A DNA stretch of 64,000 bases from an uncultured Tateyamaria sp. (GCF_947503705.1 NZ_CANNES010000010.1:1-64000), one strand, 5' to 3'. Shown: positions 1-8,918, numbered from the stretch's first letter. A program made the numbers and translations. Notes: a model not told the origin generated them from the sequence alone.

Positions 1-248
1 ACCAGACATGTTCACCACTCGTTTTTCGAACCGTGAATCACGCCGTCGCCCGGAAATCAATGGGTCCTGACCCTAGACGCCATTGCACGGCGATCTACAC
101 CAGGCCTACTGTGCTGGGATGTTCGTCGGTTTTCTCTGAGACAGCGTATCTGCACGGCGCTCAGATTTTATTGTGTGTCTTGATAGGACGTGGTCAGGCT
201 TGAGACCGAGCATGTGTCAACACACACGGGAATTCGGCAGCTTGATTG
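1..248. other. Window start, no gene seen
   Basis: Sequence downstream of the leftward dctM stop. No frame with a ribosome site and no clear hairpin terminator was found. An upstream gene may end just outside the window. Confidence 0.4.
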
Positions 249-1508
249 CTATTCAATCAGCGCCAGCGAAAGCCACGGCACGAATGTGACAACCATCAAG
301 ACAACCAGCATCAATAAGACAAATGGCAAAACGGACATCGCAACACTTGAAACACGCTCTTTGAATGATCGGGACGCGATCAGCAGGTTCAGTCCCAAAG
401 GAGGGGTCAGCAAGCCGATCTCGAGATTGACGACCACGATTATACCAAGGTGGGCAGGGTTCACGCCTATCGCCGTACCCACAGCCAGCATCATCGGGGC
501 AAACAGCAAGATTGCTGACACCACATCGACCAGGCAACCGATGATTAAGAGCGCCAGATTCAGGACCAAAAGGATCGCCACCTTGCTGTCAAAGATGTTC
601 AGGACCCATTCAGCAAAAGCGTCCGGCAGTCCTTCACTCGCGAGAAACGACTTGAGCATCAGGGCGACCGCGACAATTGGCATCAGTGTTCCCAACATGA
701 CCACACTGGACTTCATGACGTCAAACAGACCGGAAAACCCGAAAGACCGATAGATCAGCACTTCCACCGATGCCGCATAGACCACCGCAAACGCAGCGGC
801 TTCAGTAGGCGAGAACACACCTGAATATATTCCGCCCAACAGAATTATTGGGGTCAAAATGGCGCAAAATCCATTTTGAAAGGACGCAATCAGCCGTCGG
901 GAGGAGAACGTACCCCGCGTCACTTCCCGGTTTGTGAAGATACTGTGAACGGCGAATATGATCACCAAAAGAATTCCGGGCAATACGCCCGCAAGAAAAA
1001 GATCGGCAACGCTTGTATCGGTCACCAGTCCATAGACGATGAGGGGGATCGACGGCGGTATCAATATGCCAAGAGTTCCGGAGGATGTCACCGATCCGAT
1101 CGCAAATCGGCTGCTGTATCCCGCATCTTTGAGGGCTGGGTACATAACCGACCCAATCGCAATCAGTGTCGCGGCTGAAGATCCGGAGATTGCCGAGAAA
1201 AAAGCGCAGGCGAGGATGGTGGCAACACCCAATCCTCCAGGCATCCAGTCCGTTGCAGACTTGAAGACCTCGACCAGATGGTCGGCAATGGACCCCCGTG
1301 CGATGAGATTTCCGACGACCAGGTACATCGGGATCGCCAACAGCGCATGGTTGTCCATCGCTGTCCAAAGATCCTCGACAACATAAAGAATGGTTCCGTT
1401 GCCATAAACGACCTGTACGTACGCGGCTGCAACGAGCAGGATCAGAACCATGTTCTGGCGCAGCGCCAGAAGAACCAAGACGATGAAAAGCAGCAGCAGA
1501 GAGTTCAT
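249..1508 (-). CDS. dctM: TRAP transporter large permease (DctM-type)
   Basis: A 419-residue, very hydrophobic protein with about a dozen membrane segments, the usual size and pattern of the DctM subunit that carries solute and sodium through the inner membrane in tripartite ATP-independent periplasmic transporters. The start at 1508 (MNSLLLLF) is chosen because its ATG overlaps the stop of the small permease as ATGA; a longer open frame to 1616 only adds sequence that overlaps the neighbour. It is the last gene of a leftward dctP-dctQ-dctM operon. The substrate (typically a C4-dicarboxylate or other organic acid) cannot be read from the sequence. Confidence 0.93.
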   Translation of the reverse strand: MNSLLLLFIVLVLLALRQNMVLILLVAAAYVQVVYGNGTILYVVEDLWTAMDNHALLAIPMYLVVGNLIARGSIADHLVEVFKSATDWMPGGLGVATILACAFFSAISGSSAATLIAIGSVMYPALKDAGYSSRFAIGSVTSSGTLGILIPPSIPLIVYGLVTDTSVADLFLAGVLPGILLVIIFAVHSIFTNREVTRGTFSSRRLIASFQNGFCAILTPIILLGGIYSGVFSPTEAAAFAVVYAASVEVLIYRSFGFSGLFDVMKSSVVMLGTLMPIVAVALMLKSFLASEGLPDAFAEWVLNIFDSKVAILLVLNLALLIIGCLVDVVSAILLFAPMMLAVGTAIGVNPAHLGIIVVVNLEIGLLTPPLGLNLLIASRSFKERVSSVAMSVLPFVLLMLVVLMVVTFVPWLSLALIE

Positions 1509-1996
1509 GAGGCCTTGTCGACCAAGGATTCTTTTGCCTTTGGGGAAATTGCGAAAACCGTATGTTTCAAGGCGCATGACGCCAGAACGCAAGGTAAGAC
1601 AATCTGAACTGGCCAAAGGGGTGCATTGAGTACCGGTACGCGGTCCGCGTAGACATAGGACTGCATGACGAATTCGACCGCAAAGACTGCGAATACCCCG
1701 AAAAGGGCGGCTGAAATCACATCTCCAACTCTGTCGGCCCAGACGTGCGGGATGATGTTGTCCGCGAATGTTGGCCTGAAATGCACGCCAGAGCCTGTGG
1801 CAAGCGTCAGCCCAAGCATGCAGGCCACGATGCCAGACAAAACCCCGAGTTGCGGCGACCCCCGCACCGCGGTCGAAAAGATATCGACAGCGATAACATC
1901 CACTACGAGAACCAGGACAAGCGCCGAACAGGCCAACACTGCCAGGCTCGCCTCAAGCCGGGTCAAGACCCTCAAGAGCCGCTGAGAACTAGCCAT
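1505..1996 (-). CDS. dctQ: TRAP transporter small permease (DctQ-type)
   Basis: A 163-residue protein with four predicted membrane helices, the size of DctQ small membrane subunits. It lies between the binding-protein gene and the large permease gene, overlapping the former by 8 bases and the latter by 4. An in-frame GTG one codon upstream (1999) is an equally possible start. Its assignment rests on size, hydrophobicity and its place in the operon more than on conserved residues, since DctQ proteins diverge strongly. Confidence 0.88.
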   Translation of the reverse strand: MASSQRLLRVLTRLEASLAVLACSALVLVLVVDVIAVDIFSTAVRGSPQLGVLSGIVACMLGLTLATGSGVHFRPTFADNIIPHVWADRVGDVISAALFGVFAVFAVEFVMQSYVYADRVPVLNAPLWPVQIVLPCVLASCALKHTVFAISPKAKESLVDKAS

Positions 1997-2981
1997 CACA
2001 AGCTGCCTTGGCCGCCCTTATTTGGGCCAGCAACTGCACAGCACTCTCACCGAGCGATGCCGCAAGTTCATCCTGAATTCCCTCTGCGGCGGTTCGCCAT
2101 GCGGTTTTTTCACCCTCTGATAAACGCCTGATTGAAACGTCTGCGTCTAACAGCTGGCTGAGCATTTTTTCTTCTGTGTCCAGAATGGTCGCCGAAAGGC
2201 GAGGGCCAGAAGATGTCACGATTTCAAGCCATTTCCGCTCCTGTGCGCTCAGGCGATCATAAGTTGATTTGGAGACAGCGATCGTACCGATCAAGCGGGT
2301 GTGGTTGCTGATCGTCAGATGCGGAGCAATCTTGTGGATGCCGATGCCGACACCAAATGCAGTGGGTAAGAAAGCTGCATCAACACTTCCGGTCTGTAAG
2401 GACAGGATCGTGTCCGAAACACCCAGCGGCACCCCAACCGCTCCCAGTCTACGGGAAAACAGCATATCGACCGATGTTTCGGATATTCGGACTTTTCTGC
2501 CTTCAAGATCTGACGGAGCAGCGATAGGATTCTTCGAAAACACAATGGTATTGCCAACTTCGAGCCAGCCCAAAGGCACCAACTGCGCGGCTTCCATCGT
2601 GTATTCGAGGATCGAACCCAGGTGCTTGGTTGCAACGCAGGATCCTTGCGCAGTCGTGTCAAAGAGGAAGGGTGACGAAACAAGGTCGATCTCCTTCTCG
2701 ATGAGCGAAAGGTAGACATTGCTGATCATGATCATGTCCAGCCGCCCCTTCATGCCTTGCCGAAGGAGTGTCTTTTCCCCGCCCAATGCAGCGTCGCCGA
2801 TGACCCGGATGCGCAAAGCCCCATTCGAGGCTTTCTCGATCTCGTCGGCGACGTCCTGCACCCACACACCCCAGGGCGAAGCGCTGGGGGCCGCAGTCCC
2901 AAGCCGAAGTTCGGTTTGCGCATGCGCCGCCCCGCCCATGAGGACCGCAGTCAAGATGGATACTTGAGCGACCAGTTGCAC
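1989..2981 (-). CDS. dctP: TRAP transporter substrate-binding protein (DctP-type)
   Basis: Periplasmic solute receptor of the TRAP transporter. I start it at the GTG at 2981, preceded by an AAGGG ribosome-binding sequence, which gives a 330-residue protein, the normal DctP length, with a hydrophobic signal peptide ending in AHAQ just before the mature start TELRLGTAAPSASP. The open frame continues to 3854, but those extra codons run antisense through the DUF1348 gene and are not credible; ATGs at 3089 and 3095 would give an awkwardly long leader. First gene of the leftward operon; the 40-bp repeat at 3116 lies about 135 bp upstream. Confidence 0.9.
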   Translation of the reverse strand: MQLVAQVSILTAVLMGGAAHAQTELRLGTAAPSASPWGVWVQDVADEIEKASNGALRIRVIGDAALGGEKTLLRQGMKGRLDMIMISNVYLSLIEKEIDLVSSPFLFDTTAQGSCVATKHLGSILEYTMEAAQLVPLGWLEVGNTIVFSKNPIAAPSDLEGRKVRISETSVDMLFSRRLGAVGVPLGVSDTILSLQTGSVDAAFLPTAFGVGIGIHKIAPHLTISNHTRLIGTIAVSKSTYDRLSAQERKWLEIVTSSGPRLSATILDTEEKMLSQLLDADVSIRRLSEGEKTAWRTAAEGIQDELAASLGESAVQLLAQIRAAKAACDG

Positions 2982-3115
2982 CGCCCTTACCCACGAAAGA
3001 ATGAACCAGACGCAAGTGTACAGTCTGAAAAAGCCAAAATTGATTGTTTTCACCTGAAAAGCCCCGCACCGTTTATGGCAGGGTAGCATAAACATAGAAA
3101 AATCGCACCGGGGAT

Positions 3116-3155
3116 GGCAGGTTCGGTCAAAGAGTTGGCAGGCCGTGCCAATACC
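3116..3155 (+). promoter_or_regulatory. Putative AraC-type operator, copy 1
   Basis: A 40-bp element matching a second copy at 5526-5565 at 32 of 40 positions without gaps. Each copy holds two direct half-sites, GGCAGGTTCGG-YCA and GGCAGG-CG-GCCA, spaced 21 bp (two helical turns), the layout used by AraC-family activators. It lies 168 bp before the DUF1348 gene and also upstream of the divergent dctP. Binding by the AraC protein encoded at 4495 is inferred from proximity. Confidence 0.6.
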
Positions 3156-3323
3156 CAACCGATTCCCAACCCTACATTCAGCATCATAGCGCGCTTCGAA
3201 ACCCACAAGCGTTTGTCCGGTTGTCAGAGACCCTCCCCGCCTGACGCCCCGGACGCCCCGGTCGCCTTGCCGCCTCCCCCTAGCGACCGGGGCCATTTTG
3301 CGGTCTTGATGAAGGATGAGAGC

Positions 3324-3788
3324 ATGACACGCCCGCCACTGCCCCCCTTTGACGAACCCTCGGCCTCTGAAAAGGTTCGGTTGGCCGAAGATGGATGGAA
3401 CAGCCGCAACCCCGAAAAGGTTGCCACCGCCTACACACCAGACTGCCACTGGCGCAACCGGGCCGAGATATTTCAGGGCCGCGACCGGATCGTGGAATTC
3501 CTCACCCGCAAGTGGGCGCGCGAGTTGGATTACCGGTTGATCAAAGAACTCTGGGCATTTCACGGCAACCGGATCGCGGTGCGTTTTGCCTACGAGTACC
3601 ATGACGACAGCGGCACCTGGTTTCGCGCCCACGGCAACGAAAACTGGGAGTTTGCCGAGAATGGTTTGATGCAAAGACGCATCGCGTCGATCAATGACCA
3701 CCCAATCACAGAAAGCCAACGCTTGCTCAGGTGGACCTCTGCTTCCCGCCCCGAGGGTCATCCCGGCCTGACTGAACTCGATTTGTAA
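3324..3788 (+). CDS. SnoaL-like / nuclear transport factor 2 family protein (DUF1348)
   Basis: A 154-residue protein of the NTF2-like cone fold, recognised by the run [20 protein letters not shown], the [11 protein letters not shown] segment and [16 protein letters not shown], all typical of DUF1348. Such proteins are small cytoplasmic alpha+beta barrels, often enzymes acting on polycyclic or electrophilic molecules; the reaction here is unknown. The start at 3324 is chosen because AAGGATGAG stands seven bases before it; ATG 3309 is in frame but lacks a site. It is followed 12 bp later by the PNPOx-like gene, so the two form an operon downstream of the 40-bp element at 3116. Confidence 0.82.
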   Translation: MTRPPLPPFDEPSASEKVRLAEDGWNSRNPEKVATAYTPDCHWRNRAEIFQGRDRIVEFLTRKWARELDYRLIKELWAFHGNRIAVRFAYEYHDDSGTWFRAHGNENWEFAENGLMQRRIASINDHPITESQRLLRWTSASRPEGHPGLTELDL

Positions 3789-3800
3789 AAGGCAGGAACC

Positions 3801-4427
3801 ATGCCGAATGCTTATGCCGACATTGGATTTACGCCCCATGTGCGTGAAGAACAAAAACGTTTCGGATCCGCCCGGGCCTACGCCCGGGTCTTATCGCCAG
3901 ATCGTCAAGATGGTGGCGAATTGACCGCCCGCGAGGCCGAATTCCTGACCGAACGAGACGGCATCTATCAGGCGACGGTTTCCGAAACCGGCTGGCCTTA
4001 CGTCCAGTTCAGGGGTGGTGCCCCCGGCTTTATCAAGGTCATTGACCAATGGACGATCGGATATGCTGATTTCAAAGGCAACCAGCAATATATCAGCGTG
4101 GGCAACCTGCGCCATGATGACCGTGTGTCGATCATCGCGCTGGATTACCAGTGCCGGAAACGCCTGAAGCTCTGGGGCCACGCGCAGATCGTGGAAGACC
4201 CTGATGTCATCAGTCTTCTGCATGATGGAACAGGCCCCAAGGTCGAGCGTGGCATCGTGATCCGTGTTGCGGCCTTTGACTGGAACTGTCCTCAGCATAT
4301 TCCCATCCGCCTCACCGATGCCGAGCGGGACAACGAAATCACGCAACTGCGCTCACGCATCAAGATGCTGGAAAGTCGATTGAATGAAACCGCCGCGGTC
4401 ACACAGGAAGCTGGGCTCCCGGAATAG
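3801..4427 (+). CDS. Pyridoxamine 5'-phosphate oxidase-like FMN-binding protein
   Basis: A 208-residue protein with the split-barrel FMN-binding fold: ERDGIYQATVSETGWPYVQFRGG followed by KGNQQYISVGNL and the strand around KLWGHAQIV. This matches the stand-alone PNPOx-like family rather than true PdxH, which is longer and has a different C-terminus. A C-terminal segment rich in charged heptads (ITQLRSRIKMLESRLNE) probably forms a short coiled coil. The gene follows the DUF1348 gene and precedes an AraC-type regulator whose open frame overlaps its 3' end, suggesting a three-gene transcript. Substrate and cofactor (FMN or F420/haem) are not shown by the sequence. Confidence 0.83.
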   Translation: MPNAYADIGFTPHVREEQKRFGSARAYARVLSPDRQDGGELTAREAEFLTERDGIYQATVSETGWPYVQFRGGAPGFIKVIDQWTIGYADFKGNQQYISVGNLRHDDRVSIIALDYQCRKRLKLWGHAQIVEDPDVISLLHDGTGPKVERGIVIRVAAFDWNCPQHIPIRLTDAERDNEITQLRSRIKMLESRLNETAAVTQEAGLPE

Positions 4428-4494
4428 TCGCTCAATCCAACGCGTTCTTGGATTGGGTGGTTCAGCCCGCCGTGATGGTGTACCCCTCTGGGCC

Positions 4495-5505
4495 ATGCCA
4501 AGTGTGACAAATGCGTTCGCGCGCACGATGGCCAAAGCGGCCGGGATGACGCTGACAGACGACGGTGCGTTGATCTCCGACGGTGCCGTTGTGCATCGTA
4601 TCCGGCCCCTTGAAAGCAGTAGGCTCCAGGACACCGACTTTTTCAACCTGACAGAGTGGATCCGCAACAATCATAATGACGAAATAACGCTGATGAAGGC
4701 GTATGCGGAGTTGATCCAGACGGACGATCTCGGTGTGTTGGGGTTGGCCATCAAGACAGCCCCCACCCTGCGCACATCGCTTCAACGGGTTGAACGCTAT
4801 TATCGGCTGGTAACCGACACAGCGATTTACCATCTGGATGAGACAGGCAGCCCCGCGTTTCTTGCTATCGAGGGGCAAACCGCGCACCATCCCGTTCTGG
4901 CCTTCCGAAATGAGACCGCAATGGCCGGATTTGCCGTAAATATGAAGCGGATCGTGGGGGGTGAACTCACCTTTGAATTTGTCTCTTTTCGTCATTCCTG
5001 CCGAAGCCATGCGGATCGCTATGCCGAGTATTTCGGTTGTCCGGTCAGGTTCGACTCAGAGCGTGACGCGATCGCGTTCGATCCGGCTGTCCTCGATCTT
5101 CCGAACCGTCTTGGGGATCAGGCGGTGTCAGATTTTCTGACAGCGCACCTTGAGACCGAAATCAGTTCGCTCGCGGACACGCCTTCGCTTGCAAGCACGC
5201 TGGTCCGCCGCCTGACCCCCGCGCTCAGCAACGGGTTGCCGCAGGCAGCAAAGATAGCGCGCGATATCGGGCTAAGTGAGCGCACCCTCTATCGTCGCCT
5301 GGCCGATGAGGGGCTGACCTTTCGCGATGTACTGGCGCAGGCACAATCCGCGCTGGCTCAGGAATTGCTCAGGGACAGCGACGCCTCGATTGCCGAGATC
5401 GCCTTTCTAACCGGATTCTCCGAGCAAAGCACGTTCAGCCGCGCCTTCAAGCGCTGGGTCGGACAAGCACCGGCACAATTCAGGCAGCAATCCTCAAACA
5501 TCTGA
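4495..5505 (+). CDS. AraC family transcriptional regulator (arabinose-binding-like N-terminus)
   Basis: About 336 residues: an N-terminal ligand-sensing domain of the 'Arabinose_bd' type (residues about 20-210) and a C-terminal double helix-turn-helix with ARDIGLSERTLYRRLADEGLTF and EIAFLTGFSEQSTFSRAFKRW, the two AraC recognition helices. This OruR/GadX-like layout is typical of activators of catabolic or detoxification genes. The start is uncertain: the frame is open from 4384, inside the preceding gene, and ATG 4495 or 4528 are the best candidates. It lies between two copies of a 40-bp direct-repeat element (3116 and 5526), its likely binding sites. Confidence 0.85.
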   Translation: MPSVTNAFARTMAKAAGMTLTDDGALISDGAVVHRIRPLESSRLQDTDFFNLTEWIRNNHNDEITLMKAYAELIQTDDLGVLGLAIKTAPTLRTSLQRVERYYRLVTDTAIYHLDETGSPAFLAIEGQTAHHPVLAFRNETAMAGFAVNMKRIVGGELTFEFVSFRHSCRSHADRYAEYFGCPVRFDSERDAIAFDPAVLDLPNRLGDQAVSDFLTAHLETEISSLADTPSLASTLVRRLTPALSNGLPQAAKIARDIGLSERTLYRRLADEGLTFRDVLAQAQSALAQELLRDSDASIAEIAFLTGFSEQSTFSRAFKRWVGQAPAQFRQQSSNI

Positions 5506-5525
5506 CTGGTCCCTCACCAGACTGT

Positions 5526-5565
5526 GGCAGGTTCGGCCATGACCTTGGCAGGTCGGGCCAATACC
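5526..5565 (+). promoter_or_regulatory. Putative AraC-type operator, copy 2
   Basis: Second copy of the 40-bp element seen at 3116-3155 (32/40 identical, same internal spacing), placed 20 bp after the stop of the AraC gene and 103 bp before the next gene at 5668. It consists of two direct half-sites beginning GGCAGG, 21 bp apart. It probably marks the promoter of the 5668-8882 operon. Confidence 0.6.
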
Positions 5566-5667
5566 TGACGCGGTCTGGTGCCTAACTTCTTTCCAACGAT
5601 CACCGCAACGGGCTGCCACCCTCCCACCGGAGTGCAGGCATCTTCCAAAGCAGGAAAGGCGTTTGAC

Positions 5668-5931
5668 ATGAATGAAGTCACAAGAACCTATCACCAACCT
5701 GCGTCTCGGCACTCCACCGACGGTCGCGCCGAGACCCGCGAGACCGGTGCGACCGGATTGAACGACATGACCTATCTGATCCTGTCTGCCATCGCAGCCG
5801 CCCTTCTTGTTGGTCTGCTGGTTCTGCCGGTCACCATGCCCGGAACGGCACGCCTCTGGGCACAGGCAGATTTGCCCGCCCCCTTAGATTCGACGGTCCT
5901 GGCCCAGAACTCCGTGTCTGTGCGGGCCTGA
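5668..5931 (+). CDS. Small single-pass membrane protein of unknown function
   Basis: An 87-residue protein with a charged N-terminus of about 35 residues and one hydrophobic segment (about residues 36-60, MTYLILSAIAAALLVGLLVL), followed by a short tail. The start at 5668 has the strong ribosome-binding sequence AGGAAAGG nine bases upstream; the frame is open further back without a site. I do not recognise a family. It opens the second gene block behind the AraC-type 40-bp element and precedes an exported isochorismatase-fold protein, so a membrane-tethering or partner role for that set is possible but unsupported. Confidence 0.65.
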   Translation: MNEVTRTYHQPASRHSTDGRAETRETGATGLNDMTYLILSAIAAALLVGLLVLPVTMPGTARLWAQADLPAPLDSTVLAQNSVSVRA

Positions 5932-6010
5932 AGCCAAACCATCCAGACCATCCTCCCGGTGGTGCGCCAAGACAGGCGTTCCGCCATCACCCAAGCAAAG
6001 GAGCTTTGCT

Positions 6011-6877
6011 ATGAACAATCACGATCATACCCACACGGACGGCTGCGGCTGCGATGTGACCCCCGAACGGGTCGACATGGCGCGCCGCCGCCTGATGGCC
6101 GGTGCCGCTGGTGCAGCCGCCGCTGGTGCTGCTGCCATCACCGGCACAACAGCGACGGCCGCGACCGACGAAGCCCGCGCACTTTACGCCGATCCCGAAA
6201 ACCCTGGCCTGCCGCAAATCGACATGGAGATCGCACCCGGTCGTACGGCCCTGGTCGTGACCGATCCCCAGATCGACTTCCTCTCAGAGGACGGCGTGAC
6301 CTGGGGCGTTGTCGGCGAAAGCGTGACCGAGCAAGGCACAGTGGACAATATCGAAAAGCTGTTTATCGCCGCCAAGGCGGCGGGCATGCCAGTGTTCATC
6401 TCGCCCCACTATTACTACCCGCACGATCACGACTGGCAGTTCGAAGGCACGCTTGAAGCGACCATGCACGCCATCGGCATGTTCGACCGGCTTGGGCCGC
6501 TCAACCTCGACAACTTCGAAGGCTCCGGCGCCGACTGGATGCCGCAGTACAAGAAGTACATCGAGGACGGCAAAACCGTCGTCTGCTCGCCGCACAAGGT
6601 CTATAGCCCCGCGCAGAACGACCTGAACCTGCAGATGCGCAAACGCGGGATCGACAAAGTGATCCTTGCGGGTATGTCCGCGAACCTGTGCACCCAGGCG
6701 CACCTCTATGAATTGCTCGAACTGGGCTACGAAGTCGCCGTGGTTCGTGACGCGACGGCTGGCGCAAAAGTGCCCGAAGGCGATGGATACCTCGCTGCCA
6801 TCATCAATTTCCGCATGGTCGCCAATGGCGTCTGGTGGACGGATGAGGCCGTCGAACGCATCGGCCATTCCGCCTGA
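6011..6877 (+). CDS. Exported isochorismatase-family cysteine hydrolase
   Basis: A 288-residue protein whose domain (about residues 70-270) has the isochorismatase-fold triad: Asp85 in VVTDPQIDF, Lys196 in SPHKVY and Cys227 in SANLCTQ. Unusually it carries a twin-arginine-like export signal (ARRRLM, then an Ala/Gly-rich segment to about residue 50) behind a His/Cys-rich N-terminal stretch (HDHTHTDGCGCD) that looks metal-binding. Relatives of the YcaC/cysteine hydrolase type are normally cytoplasmic. The start has AAAGGAG eight bases upstream. It lies in the AraC-linked block before the YHS gene; the substrate is unknown. Confidence 0.85.
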   Translation: MNNHDHTHTDGCGCDVTPERVDMARRRLMAGAAGAAAAGAAAITGTTATAATDEARALYADPENPGLPQIDMEIAPGRTALVVTDPQIDFLSEDGVTWGVVGESVTEQGTVDNIEKLFIAAKAAGMPVFISPHYYYPHDHDWQFEGTLEATMHAIGMFDRLGPLNLDNFEGSGADWMPQYKKYIEDGKTVVCSPHKVYSPAQNDLNLQMRKRGIDKVILAGMSANLCTQAHLYELLELGYEVAVVRDATAGAKVPEGDGYLAAIINFRMVANGVWWTDEAVERIGHSA

Positions 6878-7013
6878 CCTCACGTGATCCGGAGGGAACA
6901 ACATTGAGCTTCGGACGCATTTTCCCCGGTGTAGCGACCGCATGGTCGCTGCTCCTCACCCCGGCTGTTCCTCGGCTGGACAAAACACTCCAAAACCCCC
7001 GAAAGGAAAACAG

Positions 7014-7499
7014 ATGACCTACACACGTATGGTTCCCACCATGGCAATGGCCTTTTCGCTTGCGCTCGCAACCGCCGCGTTTGCCGCTGACGAATACAAC
7101 GTCGCCAATGGTCTGACGCTGAACGGCAATCCGCTGGGCATGCATGGCAACGATCCGGTTTCGATGTTCGAGAACGCAAACCCCGCGCAAGGAGATGCGG
7201 CCTTTACCTCCTCCCATGACGGCATCGACTACTACTTCACCTCGGCCGAAGCGCAGTCCATGTTTGACGCCGATCCCGCGGCCTACCTGCCGCAATTCGG
7301 AGGCTTTTGCGCGTTCGGCGTGTTCCTTGGCAAGAAGCTGGACGGTGACGTGCGTTATGCCGACATCGTTGACGGCAAGCTTTACCTGTTCGTGAATGCA
7401 GCGGTCCTTGCGAAATACCGCGAAGACCCGACAGCGGTCATCGCAGGCGCGGACGCCAAGTGGCCCGGTATCGTGAACACGCCCGTCAGCGATCTCTGA
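7014..7499 (+). CDS. Secreted YHS domain protein
   Basis: A 161-residue protein with a clear signal peptide (MTYTRMVPTMAMAFSLALAT, cleaved after AFA) and a YHS domain (HGNDPVSMFENANPAQGDAAF ... YYFTSAEAQSMFDADPAAYL ... FGGFCAFGV), a small fold found alone in proteins that contact copper or other metals, or acting as a fused module. The GG-F-C-A-F segment with a single cysteine is the usual YHS signature. The start is fixed by GAAAGGA seven bases upstream. It sits between an exported cysteine hydrolase and a flavin azoreductase fusion, in the AraC-associated block. Confidence 0.82.
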   Translation: MTYTRMVPTMAMAFSLALATAAFAADEYNVANGLTLNGNPLGMHGNDPVSMFENANPAQGDAAFTSSHDGIDYYFTSAEAQSMFDADPAAYLPQFGGFCAFGVFLGKKLDGDVRYADIVDGKLYLFVNAAVLAKYREDPTAVIAGADAKWPGIVNTPVSDL

Positions 7500-7604
7500 T
7501 CCGGGACCCTTGGAAATGGGGCGGCGCGCGCAGATGCACGGGTCGCCCGCACTTTTCATAGCAACCGGCGCGAGAAACATCGCCCCCACCCAAAGGAGAA
7601 AACC

Positions 7605-8882
7605 ATGGCGACCCTACTTCGCATTGACGCCAGCGCCCAACAGCAAGACCGTTCCCTGACGCGCATGCTGACAACGCTGTTCACAACCGAATTTCTGCAC
7701 GCCAATCCGGACGCAAAGGTGATTGTCCGCGATATCGGGCAAGACCCGATCCCGGCAATTGATCACCGCTTTGTCCACGCAGCCTTTACCCCGCCTGAGG
7801 CACGTGAAGATTGGATGACCAACAGGCTGGCACTTTCGGATGCGCTGATCGACGAAGTTGTGGCTGCGGATATCATTGTCATGGGCGCTCCGATGTACAA
7901 TTACGGAATGCCTGCAGCGTTGAAAGGTTGGATTGATCACATTGCGCGGATCGGCCGAACTTTCTCGTTTGATCTGGCGCGTGGTGATTCCCCGATCGAA
8001 CCGATCCTGAAAGGCAAGCACCTGGTCGTGCTGTCGTCGCGTGGCGAGTTCGGGTTTGAACCCGGTGGGCCGCGGGCTCACATGAACGCACTGGACCCTG
8101 CAATTGCCGCCTGCGCTCACTACTTCGGCGTCGATGCTGCGCACATTCAGACGGTTGCCATCGAGTATCAGGAGTTCAAGGACGCGCGGCATGACCGTTC
8201 AGTCACCGCCGCAAAAGAAGCGACGCGCGCATTGGCACAACAGTTTGGCAAGTCTGCCAAACAAACGATTTTTCACCAGACTGACTACCCCGAAAAAAGA
8301 AAGGACCAGACAATGAAAGACTTCCCAACACACACGATGGAGTCCGCCCCAGCAGACGCAAAACCGATCCTTCAGGCCGCCCTGAAGGGATATGGCTTTG
8401 TGCCCAACCTCTACGCCGCCATGGCCGAAGCCCCCGCGATCCTGGAAGGATACACAACGCTATCCGCCATTTTCGGCAAAACGGATCTGTCAGAAACCGA
8501 GCGTCAGATTATCCTGATGACCAACAACCGGCTGAACGGCTGCAAATACTGCATGGCCGCGCATACTACGTTGTCGCAAATGGGCGGCGTGCCGGATGAT
8601 GTCATTGCATCGCTCCGCAACGATACACCCATCGCAGATAGCAAGCTGGAAGCCCTGCGTCAGTTCGCCATTGTGATCAACGAAAGCCGGGGCTGGCCCA
8701 CAGACGCGGAGATCGAAAGATTTCTCAAGGCCGGCCACACACAGCAGACCGTGCTCGAAGTCATTCTTGGGACAGCGTTGAAAACCTTGTCCAATTACAC
8801 AAATCATGTCGCTGAAACGGATCTGGATAGCGCGTTCGCTGCGAATGTGTGGTCCTCTCCGACTGTGCAGGCAGCAGAATAG
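7605..8882 (+). CDS. FMN-dependent NADH-azoreductase fused in frame to a carboxymuconolactone decarboxylase-like protein
   Basis: 425 residues. Residues 1-about 215 are an AzoR-type flavodoxin-fold quinone/azo reductase (MGAPMYNYGMPAALKGWIDH; SSRGEFGFEPGGP). Residues 237-425 are an AhpD/CMD-type protein with the redox-active CKYCMAAH motif. Each half has the full length of a normal stand-alone protein. At the joint there is a complete second start: ATG 8313 preceded by AGAAAGGA. The simplest reading is that the azoR stop codon has been lost, so both a fusion and a free CMD protein may be made. Last gene of the AraC-linked block, pointing to handling of quinones, peroxides or other electrophiles. 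Confidence 0.85.
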   Translation: MATLLRIDASAQQQDRSLTRMLTTLFTTEFLHANPDAKVIVRDIGQDPIPAIDHRFVHAAFTPPEAREDWMTNRLALSDALIDEVVAADIIVMGAPMYNYGMPAALKGWIDHIARIGRTFSFDLARGDSPIEPILKGKHLVVLSSRGEFGFEPGGPRAHMNALDPAIAACAHYFGVDAAHIQTVAIEYQEFKDARHDRSVTAAKEATRALAQQFGKSAKQTIFHQTDYPEKRKDQTMKDFPTHTMESAPADAKPILQAALKGYGFVPNLYAAMAEAPAILEGYTTLSAIFGKTDLSETERQIILMTNNRLNGCKYCMAAHTTLSQMGGVPDDVIASLRNDTPIADSKLEALRQFAIVINESRGWPTDAEIERFLKAGHTQQTVLEVILGTALKTLSNYTNHVAETDLDSAFAANVWSSPTVQAAE

Positions 8883-8918
8883 ACTTTCACGACGAACGAC
8901 TTGTCCGTCGAATGCGAA

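Noticed and set aside
2982-3854. N-terminal extension of the DctP frame
   Set aside because: It runs antisense through the DUF1348 gene and part of the PNPOx-like gene region; the protein from GTG 2981 already has a complete signal peptide and normal length.
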